A stretch of 64,000 bases of DNA. Origin: Puccinellia tenuiflora (lineage: Eukaryota; Streptophyta; Magnoliopsida; Poales; Poaceae). The translations under genes were made by a program, and so were the position numbers. Numbering within the stretch: position 1 is the first letter of the stretch; each line of letters begins with the position of its first letter. Under the pieces are notes generated by a model, which saw only the letters and a program-made list of their open reading frames with translations, did no database searches and had not been told where the DNA came from. Of this stretch, positions 10,634 to 21,294 are shown one piece after another. The stretch covers positions 186,001-250,000 of the forward strand of contig QRDG01000412.1 in assembly GCA_012064385.1 (NCBI GenBank). The letters run 5' to 3'.

Positions 10634-11597
10634 GAGCAACTCGTTGGCCCCCCCAGGCCGAATTGCCGGCGATTTTTTGGCCCTGCTGGGGGGCGCCGGC
10701 GGAAAAAAACGGTCTGGGGGCAGCCCGATTCCCAGCCGTGTCGCCCCCCAGCCCGGCGTTTTCCGGCGTTTTTAATCGTTTTCCGGCGTTTTCCCCATAG
10801 ACCCCCATTTTACTAGTAAAATCTATTATTTTTTAAGCAAATTTATCATTTGTATCCAATAATTCGACAGAAAAATTATTACAAATTGTTTAACAAATCA
10901 TAAAATTTAAAACAAGTTTTTAAAATCAAATTACATAAAACCTAGACCTCGCCTTTGCGCCTCCACAGGTGCTCCACCAGATCTTGCTGCAATTGCTCAT
11001 GAACTACTGGGTCTCGGATTTCCACCAGCCAGACAGGCGAGCATCAGTAAGTGCTCTTCGTCGTCGGCGGCGGCAGATTCGGCTTCCTCGTCCAGCAGAG
11101 CGGCGAGCATCTCCTCATCGTCGGAGTCCATCGAGGCAAAGCATCGAACACCTCGCGGGCAGGGTGGATGCGGATGTGCGCGAAAACTTGACCGCGACGG
11201 CGATTCTCGGGGTGGAGGCGGCTGGTGCGGGGAGGGATACTACAGAGGGTGTCGTCGCGGTAGTTGGCGGTGGTTTTGGTGGCGAGCTCGCGGCGGAATG
11301 GGAGGAGTCGGTGCCGGCGACGGGGAGAAGGAGAGGAGGAAAGGACGAACCCGTTCGTGGAAAGGTGCGTTCTCTCGCCGACAGTGGTGGCCCGCGCGGT
11401 TTTCCCCTTTTGCCGGCGCCCCCAGGCCGAACCCAGCGCACTGGGTTCGGCCTGGGACGCCGGATAAAATTTGGCCCAAATCCGGCGAAAAACGAGGCCT
11501 TGGGGGGGTCCTGGGGGCGCGACTACGGGGAAAATGGACCGCCGGCGTCGAAAAGTTGTCCTGGGGGGGCTTCGTGGGGGGACGGCTGGAGTTGCTC
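10634..11597. mobile_element. Harbinger deletion derivative nested in the LTR
   Basis: A 964-bp insertion with terminal inverted repeats GAGCAACTC/GAGTTGCTC and a 3-bp target duplication TCA (10631-10633 and 11598-11600). The other LTR gives the empty site CCTCCTCAGGTACC. Three-bp duplications and this type of terminus fit PIF/Harbinger. Both subterminal parts are GC-rich, with CCCCCAGGCCGAA-type blocks. Inside are two remnants of a HARBI1-type transposase gene, so it is an internally deleted, non-autonomous copy. Confidence 0.85.
10942..11131 (-). pseudogene. Remnant of a HARBI1-like transposase: both ends kept, middle deleted
   Basis: From the ATG at 11131 the frame reads MDSDDEEMLAALLDEEAE and on to a LLMLACLAG stretch, an acidic N-terminus I recognise from plant Harbinger transposases. 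Directly after the LAGG codons the sequence matches the family's C-terminus in another frame, DPVVHEQLQQDLVEHLWRRK, ending at a TAG at 10942-10944. The ATG frame itself stops at 10997 after 44 codons. The DDE catalytic core is missing, so no active transposase can be made. The junction near 11030 marks the internal deletion. Confidence 0.75.
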
Positions 11598-11681
11598 TCA
11601 GGTACCACACACGCACAGCACGCACGCCTTGCCCAACGGGCCCAAACCTCACCCCCTTCCTGGGCCTTGGCCCACATCGAT

Positions 11682-14600
11682 CTAGCCCGGATCGATCTCG
11701 ATGTCTGTCGCCACATCAGAGTGTAGTGGAGACATGACACTGTCCCCTCCTTTAGCAGAAGCTCCCGACCAGATTGCAGCAGTAGGATGACGGCGACGAA
11801 GGACATGGTAATCCTCCCAAGTAGCACAGTCTACAGGAAATGAAGACCAACGCACCTTGATTTGTGGTACTGCTGCATTGCCTTTCTTCACCATACGTCG
11901 TTCCAGAATCTCGACTGGAGTAAAATCACCAGCAGATAGATCCACCACTGAAGGTAATTCTGTGAACACTGGAGTGTAACTTGCAGTGAACGGCTTCAAC
12001 TGAGAAATGTGAAACACATTGTGGATTTTGCTATCAGGAGGTAACTGTAAACGATAAGCTGCTGCTCCCACCCGAGCCAATATCTGATAAGGGCCGTAGA
12101 ACTTGAGTGCCATTTTTGCTGAAGGTCTGTGCACCACAGACTGCTGAACATACGGTTGCAGTTTCAGTAAGACATTGTCACCGACTGAAAACTGCCGATC
12201 AGTGCGATGTTTGTCAGCTTGATTTTTCATGCGAAGTTGTGCGCGCATCAGATGATCACGCAAAATTCGGCCATAGGAAGCCATTTCCTCCATTGCTTGG
12301 GAGTATCATGAGCTGCACACCTCAAATATTGTTCTAAGCACTGGTTCACTCGCTCAGACTGACCGTCTGTTTGTGGGTGGTAAGCCGTAGAGTAAGACAA
12401 CTTGGTACCCACTGCCTTGAAAAGTTGACGCCAGAGAATACTTGTGAACACACGATCTCTATCGGAAACAATCGTGGCAGGAACCCCGTGTAATTTCACC
12501 ACATTATCTAAAACAGCTGTTGCCACTTGACTTGCCGTATAAGGATGTCGGAGAGGAATGAAGTGACAGTATTTAGTAAGTCTGTCCACGACCACTAGGA
12601 TCACTTCATAACCTTCAGATTTTGGTAACCCGTCGATAAAATCCATTGTGATGTCTGACCAAGGACGAGTGGGTACCGGCAATGGCTGTAACAGTCCAGC
12701 AGGCAGTGTGTTTTCATGTTTGGCCTGTTGACAGATTTGACATTGTTTCACCCATTCTTCCACCTGCTGCTTCATGCCTGGCCAATAGTACTGCTGACGA
12801 ACACGATGATAAGTTGCTCGAATGCCAGAGTGTCCCCCAACAGCGCTAGAATGCATTGCCGATATCAATTTAGTTTGGAGGGCAGAATTATTACCAATCC
12901 ACAATCTGCCCTTGTACTTGATCAACCCTTCTTCCAAGGAATACCCCTTACTGTCTGGGCTCACAATTGCTAGTTGTGACAATAATTCCTGAGAAGTAGC
13001 ATCTGTAGCATAAGAATTGATCACTTCTTGTACCCAATCAGGGCGACAAGAAGAAACAGTGGTTGCAGTCATGAGATGGGCTACTCTGGACAACGCATCC
13101 GCTGCTCCATTCTCGCAACCCTTCTTGTATTTAATTTGAAAATGTAAGCCCACCATTTTGGCCATAGCCTTTCTTTGTAGTTCAGTGATCAGCTGTTGAT
13201 CTTGCAAATTTGCTAGGCTTTTGTGATCTGTCAGGATAGTGAAAACACCTCGCTGCAAATAAGGCCGCCACTTGTCCACAGCCAGCATCACCGCTAGGAA
13301 CTCCTTTTCATACACCGACAGTTTCCTGTTGTTCACTCCCAACGCTTTACTTAGATAGGCAATTGGGTGACCTTCCTGACCAAGAACCGCTCCAACCCCG
13401 GAGTCACAAGCATCTGTTTCAACAGTAAAGGGTTTGGTAAAGTCAGGTAATGCCAGAACAGGAGTCGAGCTCATTGCTTGCTTGAGTTTCACAAATGCTT
13501 CCTGTGCCTGATCAGACCAAACAAACCCTTTTTTTGTCAAAAGCTGAGTGAGTGGTTTTGCCAGAATACCATAATTCTCACAGTACTTGCGGTAATATCC
13601 CGTCATACCCAAGAAACCCCTTAGTTCAGTCAAGTTGGTGGGGATAGGCCAGTTCACCATCACCTTAATCTTCTCAGCATCTGTTGCCACTCCCTGTCGT
13701 GAGATGATATGCCCTAAATATGCAATGCTTGTCTGAGCAAACGAGCATTTCGACATTTTGGCAAACAATTGGTGGTCACGCAGAGTGTTCAGCACCAATC
13801 GCAAGTGCTCCAGATGTTCCTCCCAAGAACGACTGTAAACCAAAATATCATCGAGAAAAACAATCACGAATTTCCGACTTTGCTCTGAAAAGATTGAATT
13901 CATGAGACACTGAAATGTCGCTGGAGCATTGGTCAGCCCGAAGGGCATCACGCGAAACTAGAAATGGCCCGAGTGTGTCTTGAAAGCCGTCTTTTCTTCA
14001 TCACTATCTCTCATTCGTATCTGATGATAGCCTGCACGTAAATCCAATTTGGAGAAGAATTGGGCACCCGCTAATTCATCTAATAACTCGTCCACCACAG
14101 GCAAAGGGAATTTATTCTTGATTGTAAGGGAATTCAATCTTCGGTAATCTACGCAGAATCGCCATTCTCCATCTTTTTTCTTGACCAGTAAAACCGGGGA
14201 GGCATAAGGGCTCATACTCGGCACCACCACCCCAGATTTGATCATTTCTGACACTTGTCGTTCGATCTCATCTTTCTGAAAAGGTGAGTAACGGTAAGGT
14301 CGACAATTGACAGGGGAGGATGAGGGTTCCAAGGTAATAGCGTGATCATACACCCTATGTGGTGGCAGTGTTTTTGGTGTGGCAAAGACATCATCAAATT
14401 CCGCCAACAATTCCCGTAACTCCGGTGGGTAGTCCGAAGAAACAGTAGTGTTGGCAGTTTCAGACGAGAAATCCAACACAGCTAGTGCCCAAATATCATT
14501 TGCAGCATGAGCTTTCCGAAGCTGTTCCACACTAATTGTTTGCAGGGTAGGTGTGATTGTTTTAGGAGTGTGCATACCCACCAAAAATGCTTCAGAACCT

Positions 14601-16175
14601 TTGTGTGGAATTCGCAAAGTTTTGTTAACCCAATCCACTGTCATTGGACTGCAACTTCTGAGCCAGTCCATGCCTAACACCGCATCATATCCTCCCAACT
14701 CAATCACTCTCATATCTGTAGTGAAAGTGTAATTCTGAGTTAGCCATTCCAACTGTGATACTTGCTGGTCACAAGTAACCATACTACCATTTGCCAGCTT
14801 CACTTGGGCAGGAGGAGCAGCTGTAACCTGACACTGAACTCTGCGAGCAAATTCCTTGTTAATGAAGCTGTGACTGCTTCCAGAATCCACCAGTGTGATC
14901 ATAATTTGATTACCAACTCGTGCCAACAGTCTGATGGTTTCATTACCTTCACCACCAGACACGGCCTGCAGAGACAAAGTGACAGCATTGGGTTGTGTCC
15001 TGCACATCATCTGATTCAGATAGTAATTCCAAGGCTTGAACTGTGTCCTCTGTAAATATTTCTCCAAATTCACCCAGCTGTATTGTTAAAAGTTGCATAG
15101 GTTTCTTGCATTGGTGCTCCTTACTATACTTATCTCCACACCGAAAACAGAGTCCATTTGATCGACGAAAATCCCTCAACTGCCTTTCCCTGCCATAATC
15201 ATCATTGGGTGATTTTCTGATACCAGAAGCTGTAGCCTGTCCATTGACAGTACTGGACACAGTGGACGTTGCTTGCTTACTGACAGTGAATGACTTATGT
15301 CGAGGTCGATGTAACTCCAATTCCTCCTCTTGAATCCGAGCCAAGGACACTGCTCTAGTCACACTAGTAGGTGACTGCAGACGAACCGCGGCACGTAGTT
15401 CATCCTTGAGTCCCAACACAAACTGAGAAACGAAAATTTTTGTGTTCAACGATGGATCCAGAGACAGTAACTGATACATGGTAGCTTCAAAAGCAATTCG
15501 ATATTCTGCTACTGTTCCTGTTTGTTTCATCTGCAACAGTTTCGACATCTGAGTATCATATTCGTCCTGCCCAAACTCCTGAGCAATGGCGACACACAGC
15601 ATCTCCCAATTAGTCACGCTGTGAACTCGTTTGTATGCTTGCCACCACAAAGCGGCATGGCTAGTGAGGTACAACGAAGCGACTGACAACCACTGGTGTC
15701 TCGGAACCGTATACATCTCGAAGTATGTCTTGCATAAATCAAACCACATGTGCGGATTCGTGCCATCAAACCGAGGGAAATCATGTTTTGGAGGTTTCGC
15801 AAAAAACTCACGTGGGGAGGAAGGAGCAGTATGAAATTCACGATGTGCCTCTCCCGTCCGTGGCCGATCTGGTACCTCGAGTCTCTCCACCACCCGCTGT
15901 GCAATCGCCGGAGTACCCAACAGTGGCTGCCCCTTGTTGGCCAACCTCGGCGGCTCGGTAACTGACGAAACACCTCCTTGAACGCCGTCAGGTTCATGCG
16001 GGATCGCTTGCTTCTCTGCTCGCGCGATCTCACTCTGCTTCAGGCGTACTTCATCCACACTCTCCTGTGTGATAACCAACTGCTTCCCAATGTTTGAGAC
16101 CTCCAGCGCCATGGAATCGAAACGGGTGAGCAGTTCTCCAAGTCTCGACTGGATCTGCTCCGAATTTTCTCCCAT
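11682..16175 (-). pseudogene. Chromovirus gag-pol polyprotein, disrupted
   Basis: In element order: a gag region from the ATG at 16175 ending in a CCHC zinc knuckle (CFRCGDKYSKEHQC), an aspartic protease (LVDSGSSHSF), reverse transcriptase (CVDYRRLN, KLDLRAGYHQI), RNase H (ETDACDSGVGAVL), an integrase with an HHCC finger and D,D,E residues, and a chromodomain at about 11918-11800 (VKKGNAAVPQIKVRWSS). Three lesions are visible. A frameshift near 15000 separates gag from protease. An in-frame TAG at 13960-13958 interrupts reverse transcriptase, where related proteins have Glu. Around 12250-12293 the integrase core joins its C-terminal region out of frame with the usual intervening stretch missing, which indicates a deletion. 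The copy cannot make a full polyprotein. Confidence 0.9.
11740..11755 (-). other. Polypurine tract of the chromovirus
   Basis: On the minus strand TAAAGGAGGGGACAG lies immediately before the 3' LTR. This is the expected primer site for plus-strand DNA synthesis. Confidence 0.8.
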
Positions 16176-16349
16176 CGCGCTCAGAATCTGACGGGTAGCG
16201 GCCGAAGGTTTAGATGGCGCCGTTGCAGCTCGCTCTTATTCAATCCAACCCCGCGCAGGATTTTGGGCAATTCAACCGAAATTGAACTGCACCTTTTGCG
16301 GTGGATGTTACGGATCGAACTCGAGGATTTGAGCGCAGCAAGCGATCTA

Positions 16350-16361
16350 GCTCTGATACCA
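16350..16361 (-). other. Primer-binding site, initiator tRNA-Met type
   Basis: The minus strand reads TGGTATCAGAGC, the standard primer-binding site complementary to the 3' end of initiator tRNA-Met. It starts four bases inside the 5' LTR. Confidence 0.9.
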
Positions 16362-16365
16362 AAAC

Positions 16366-16684
16366 TGTGAGGACCCTGGAGAGGGGGATCTCACGTTCGT
16401 CGATCGATGGCTATGGTTTGGTAGGAATCAACCAGAGAGGAGATGAGAATTCAGAGAAGCAAAGGGGATGAGAGTTCACGGAGTTCATTCATTTCATAGA
16501 TAGATCACAAGATAGAATCACGGCTTATAACAGCGCCCCTCCTCAGGTACCACACACGCACAGCACGCACGCCTTGCCCAACGGGCCCAAACCTCACCCC
16601 CTTCCTGGGCCTTGGCCCACATCGATCTAGCCCGGATCGATCTCGATGTCTGTCGCCACATCAGAGTGTAGTGGAGACATGACA
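16366..16684 (-). repeat. 5' LTR of the chromovirus
   Basis: An uninterrupted 319-bp LTR with TGTC..CACA ends in element orientation, flanked on the outside by the target duplication GTGTC. It is the empty-site reference for the Harbinger insertion in its partner. Confidence 0.95.
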
Positions 16685-16689
16685 GTGTC

Positions 16690-17063
16690 CATTGGGGCCG
16701 GGCCCAGCTTCGACTGGTTCGTTAGCGAGGGAGGAGGACGACGAGCGGAGCTGAAGGAGATGAGGTGCGGCGGGCGGTGGTCAACGGAGAGGAGATGGAA
16801 ACGAGCGCGAACGACCTCGCCGCCGATGGGTAGGGCTGCGCTTTCGGTAAATATGGTTAATTCGGTTCGGTAAATAGGATTTTTCGGTTAAATCGATTTT
16901 GATACCTCTGTAAATACGGTTTTATAAGAAAATATCATTCGGTTTTGGTAATAACCATTAAATTTCGGTGCATAGGGCTACGTGAGGATTGGACCTCACC
17001 GTAGCTGGCGACGATGCTGCGGTGCCGCGGAGGTGCAGGAGCTTGTGGTGGGGGTGGGGGTGT

Positions 17064-17100
<37 letters not shown>

Positions 17101-18160
17101 GGGGGGGGGAGGGTGTCTTGTGCAGGGTGGCTGCCGTCGAAGAAGAACGTACGTTGGGGACAGGGTTAGAGGGAAGCCGGGGACGGCGGCTCGAGCAGGG
17201 CGGGACGACGAGGCGGTGTGGAAGCATCGTCGGCCGTGGGTGCCGGTAGCGGGCGTTTAGGCCGGTTGCGGTGGCGAGGAGATCGAGCATGTGTCTGCGG
17301 TGGGGAAGAAGATGAATTAGCGTCGGGAAGAAGATGAGTTGTGTTGTTGTTGGGCCGGCCCACAATCTCCTCCCTGCAGGTGGAGCGGAATGTTATTCCT
17401 CCGCGCTGGTTGGCAAATAGGAACACCCGAGATAAGGGAAGGGGAGTGACCGAGTGAGTGAGAAGTTTGTCCTATGGGCTCCGTTTGTAATTTTTTAAAG
17501 AAATTTTATGTCGCGCGGATAGTTTTACGAGATGTATATGTGAAATTTTGTTTGAGATTTTTATTTTTTTAAAGACATTTAAAATGTATTTTTTAAAACG
17601 GCTGCACATGTCTCATGTTCACTCTATCACTCTCGTGATGTAGAGAGTAATAAAGGTGAAGAAAAGAGAAATTCACATTGACTCCTGAGCTCATATACTT
17701 TTGATATATTAAAAATTATTATAAAATAGTAAAACATTTCGAAAAAATCTGAAAAACATTGGAGGCAAATATACAAATTTTCAACAGCAAAGTTTCGGAA
17801 TGAAATGATATTTTTTGTGCTCTGTGCGAATAAAATAAAATCAATAACCAAAATGAGATAAAAATACATTTTTGAAATCACTAAAGAAAAATTGCACATA
17901 GCACAGAATTTGTTTTTTATCCTAAAACCTTGCAAGTATGTAAAAATTTGGATATGTTTGTCTCTAATTGTTTTCAAAAAAAATTGAAATATTTTTTTTA
18001 GCAAGAATCAGCAGCCAAAACACCTCTCCCGCGAAGCAAACATCTACATGTAACCAGAGTTGATCTATTATTGGCTCGAGCTCTCCCTTGATTGGAGGGA
18101 GACTTTGAGGGCGCAGACGGCAGATTGGTCGGAGCATTCCCTCACGCGGCGGATCCCAAA
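16690..18160. other. Intergenic region with GC-rich and AT-rich parts
   Basis: 16690-17460 is GC-rich, includes a TCGGT-rich AT patch (16845-16975) and the long G run listed separately. 17480-18010 is AT-rich; its open frames are low-complexity Phe/Ile/Lys runs without a recognised domain. It contains an imperfect inverted pair, TTGTGCTCTGTGCGAAT near 17815 and ATTGCACATAGCACAGAA near 17892, perhaps a MITE relic. Confidence 0.5.
17064..17099 (+). repeat. 36-base poly-G run
   Basis: An uninterrupted run of 36 G follows GGTGGGGGTGGGGGTGTG and is followed by A, nine G, A, GGG. The strand could form G-quadruplexes. Runs of this length are also prone to length errors in sequencing and assembly. 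Confidence 0.9.
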
Positions 18161-18167
18161 ACCACGC

Positions 18168-18374
18168 TTAGGCGGCACCCTTAAACCCCTCGCGGACGGC
18201 GGCACGCGTTCCCCGATTCATGGAGAAGAGGGCGTTGGCCCCACCCCAGATGACTGCAAAGCTCAAGGGGCCAGGGACGCGGCGCACGTGCATCATGCTG
18301 CAACCGATGGCTGTCAGGACGCCAAACCAGGCCGCCCAGCGATGGACGCCGTCCCGTAACGTCATCGGCTGCAC
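18168..18374 (-). CDS. Small hypothetical ORF, possible membrane-protein fragment
   Basis: A 68-codon ORF with protein-like composition. It has a hydrophobic stretch, WAAWFGVLTAIGC, a second one (LSFAVIWGGANALF) and a basic tail (NRGTRAAVREGFKG). I do not recognise the family. No neighbouring exon with matching splice sites was found, so it may be a gene fragment. Confidence 0.25.
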   Translation of the reverse strand: MQPMTLRDGVHRWAAWFGVLTAIGCSMMHVRRVPGPLSFAVIWGGANALFSMNRGTRAAVREGFKGAA

Positions 18375-18868
18375 AGCGCTCGGTCGGTTTCAGGCGTGAG
18401 CTGTGGCTAACAGATTCGGGTTTGCTATCAGATTACAACTCAATCAAACACGGAAACCTCCGAAACAGCAGCCACATGTCCAGGTCTGTTTCATGAATCA
18501 AAGAACTCACATACTAGAGAATTCCTACAATTTTAATCTTGCAAAGTTCCTTCCAAGTCAACAAAGAGGAAGAAAAAGAAAGCACATGAAAGCTGGCTCC
18601 AAACGCAGTCTCTCAATTATCAAACCGCAGCCATGATTTTGTAAGCTTATTATGGGACTTGGACCATTCCCAGAAAACCGGCATGATTCACAATTATAGC
18701 ATCTCAAGTAAAAGAAACCGGTCATATGCAGAAGCACTGGCTTGGATCAAGAGATTATCCATAAGCTAAGCAGTAGTTAACACAACATTAAGGTGCCAGT
18801 ACAGAGGCACTGCATCTTACATAGGTGAAACATCATTTTATTTAGGCGAATACTACTCCAGTAGGTAA
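18375..18868. other. 3' flank of the thioredoxin gene
   Basis: No further gene is visible. The 100 or so bases next to 18869 are the likely 3' UTR of the thioredoxin h transcript, which runs on the minus strand. Confidence 0.5.
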
Positions 18869-20149
18869 TTACTGGGCCGCATGTAGCCCAACCTTGGCTG
18901 CCAGGTCTTCCTTCACAGCTCCAACAACCCTGTCCTTAACCTCTCCTTCCTTCATAAACAGGAAGGTCGGCATGGCCTCAACACTGAATTGTTCAGCAAT
19001 TGGCTGTTTGTCACATAGATAGATCATTGTTAGGAAAAGAACTCAGAAATTGCACAACGGGATGAGTACACGGCACCAATAAGTTCAGTTACCTTCAGTT
19101 CATCAACGTCAACCTTCAGAAAAGCAACATTTGGAAACTTCTTGGCAAGATCAGCGAAAATTGGAGCCATTATGCGGCATGGTGGACACCATGATGCAGT
19201 GAAGTCAATCACCACCTGTTAGGAGGAAAAAACAAGGTTAGCATGAACTTGACAAAAATGTGCAAAGCATTGTTTAATGAAACTGTTGACAATTCAACAG
19301 CATAAAAGCCTAGAGTTTCCAGACCAAGTTATAAGTTCTGCCAAGAAAATTTGACATTAAACTGCCGAGTTAACCTAATCATCCTCACCACGTTCGGAAA
19401 AGTAAACATGATCATTCTTATCATACAAACATGAAGAAACATCACGATGTACGCATATAAAATCTGTGTAAATTTGCATGACAACCAAATAGCAAAGGAT
19501 ATGTTTTCAACCTACTGGAACTGTAACTAACTAGCTTAACAAGGCCAGATAATAAGAAATTCCAGAAAACTACGGTACCGATAATTAGAGCCTCTGGACC
19601 GAAGGGGATACCTGCGGCCAAAATTTAGATCCCAGAAAACCACAGTATTTAACTGCCTTGGCATGGCCCGGCAATTAACCTACTGGAACTATGGTCAACT
19701 GGTTTGCTGCAATTTCTCCTAGGTCAGAAAATAGATCCCAGCGCCGCGCCAAGATGGGGAAAAAAGAAAACGGCAATACGCTCACCCAATCATCAACCAT
19801 AAACGCAAGGAATCTAGCCTGATTAGCCATGAACTCGTACTCAGGTCCCCGCTAAATACATAGCACTAAGAAACACCTCTAATTCACCCAACAATCTAGG
19901 TTTCAGACTTGTACGAGCAACGAACGCTCTGAGCAGAATCTGAAACAGCGTGCGCGTAAAGATATATATCCCGCTCGCCGCTTCGCGGAACTAGAGAAGG
20001 GAGGCAAAGGGAGAGGGGGAAGGAGATCGGCAGATTCGTACCAGCTTCTTCGCGGTGTTGGCCTCCTCGATCTGGATGGTCCACTCCTCCAAGCTGTGGA
20101 TCGCGATCACCTCCGCCGCTCCTGCAGCCGCTGACGCCGGCGCCGCCAT
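18869..20149 (-). CDS. TRXH2: Thioredoxin h (closest in memory to barley Trx h2)
   Basis: A 121-residue cytosolic thioredoxin that reduces protein disulfides using electrons from NADPH-thioredoxin reductase. Three exons, all ending on whole codons: 20149-20042 (36 codons), 19215-19093 (41) and 19003-18869 (44 plus stop). Introns are 826 and 89 bp, all GT-AG. Motifs are VVIDFTASWCPPC with the two redox cysteines, FLKVDVDELK, and the cis-proline loop AMPTFLF. The N-terminus has an Ala-rich extension as in cereal h2-type proteins and no transit peptide. The active site is WCPPC rather than the common WCGPC; this variant is known in some plant h-type thioredoxins. A Helitron ends 290 bp upstream of the ATG, so the promoter is short or partly supplied by the transposon. 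The gene looks intact. Confidence 0.95.
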
Positions 20150-20450
20150 CTCTCTCTCCTCGGCAAGAACCGCTTATTTTTCACGCGAGGGCAGGGCAGA
20201 CGCTCGGCTCGCCTTCCCAAAGATATTGTCCGAGAGGGGAATCAGATTTTATCCTACGGGAGGGAGAGATGTAATGACGAATATGCCCTTTTCACTCCGC
20301 GTAGCTGTCCATATGGGACCTGACGGTCAGACGGGTGTGTCTGGGCCTCTGGGCGAGCTGGCGCAAGTGTGACCAGCTGTGACTGATGACGGCATGAACG
20401 AAACACGTCAGCACCAATGGGAGATTCTTTTTCTTCAACTAGCACATATG

Positions 20451-20468
20451 CCCGTGCGTTGCAACGGG
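20451..20468 (-). other. Helitron 3' hairpin
   Basis: CCCGTGCGTTGCAACGGG forms a 5-bp stem of CCCGT with ACGGG. It is followed in element orientation by CATATGTG and the terminal CTAG. Confidence 0.8.
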
Positions 20469-21048
20469 AGCGAATTGCATTAGATTATCCAAAAACAAAT
20501 ATGAAAACTGCTATATTTATACTTACCCGGGCAATAATTGAATCATACATCTTGCACTAAGAGAAAGGCCGATGTAATAAATAAATAGATTTTCTCTTTT
20601 TTTTTACAGAAACTTGACTCTTCAAATTGTAAAGTATGATGTAAAAGCAAAGGAACGGTTTAATTAAATGCATCTCCATACCAAATTACCAATACCCGGT
20701 GATAGAAAATATCATATAAGCGCAATATATGATGTGCATCTGTCGAACTTATTTAACTACAAACTTAAAGAGCTTCATCTCATCCGAGATCTGATAAGGT
20801 CGTTTCTAATTATTTTAAGGCAGGCATCTATTCCCTGTAAAGATCTTGTGCCTATGCAACCATGCTGAATGCAACTCAACAACGAAATTCACTGATGCGA
20901 TATCTTTCAGCAACTACCAAATCTACCGCAACAGAAAATTCTTTTAGTTCTGCTAAGCTAGCTAGTCCTACAGGAGAAGCCTGAGTACGCGCAAATAACT
21001 ATTAGGGAGCAGAAATAGATAGAAAAAATATTGGATAGTGAACCTGTT

Positions 21049-21294
21049 CTACCCTTGGAAAGTTCTGAGGTCAAATTCCTCGTATTCATGATGGAGAAAA
21101 AAGCTTGCGCGTTCAATATCTGTTTTTGGAACTTTATCAGTTTTATGTGTAGTAGTATTTTTGAACATTTGTCTTTGCTGACCAAAGTCCTCCATCTCAC
21201 AAACATCTTCAGGATTACCAACCCTGCACTTGATCACATTTTTTGTCACAAAATTCATGAAAGGGTTTACAAAAGAAATATGTTTTGCCATCAA
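21049..21294 (-). pseudogene. Unrecognised coding-like fragment inside the Helitron
   Basis: An 81-codon open frame with ordinary protein composition, including NPEDVCEMEDFGQQRQMF and HHEYEEFDLRTF. No domain is recognised. As it lies inside a Helitron without its own transposase it may be a captured exon, but chance remains possible. Confidence 0.25.

Larger units (their letters stand above)
10448..11739 (-). repeat. 3' LTR of the chromovirus, interrupted
   Basis: The LTR occupies 10448-10633 and 11601-11739 around the Harbinger insertion at 10634-11597 and its duplicated TCA. It matches the 5' LTR at 16366-16684 almost exactly and has TG..CA ends in element orientation. Confidence 0.95.
10448..16684 (-). 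mobile_element. Ty3/Gypsy chromovirus LTR retrotransposon, defective
   Basis: A complete element on the minus strand, flanked by the 5-bp target duplication GTGTC at 10443-10447 and 16685-16689. The 5' LTR is on the right (16366-16684, 319 bp) and the 3' LTR on the left (10448-11739, interrupted by a 964-bp DNA transposon). A primer-binding site matching initiator tRNA-Met (TGGTATCAGAGC) and a polypurine tract are in place. The LTRs differ by about three substitutions and two small indels by eye, so insertion was recent. Without the nested transposon and its duplication the element is about 5.3 kb. The short LTRs, size and C-terminal chromodomain suggest a Reina-like chromovirus. Coding capacity is broken. 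Confidence 0.95.

Noticed and set aside
16958..17365. ORFs with poly-Pro or poly-Gly
   Set aside because: They are translations of the long G run.
17627..18004. 125-codon Phe/Ile/Lys-rich minus-strand ORF
   Set aside because: Low-complexity AT-rich DNA gives such ORFs by chance; no domain was seen.
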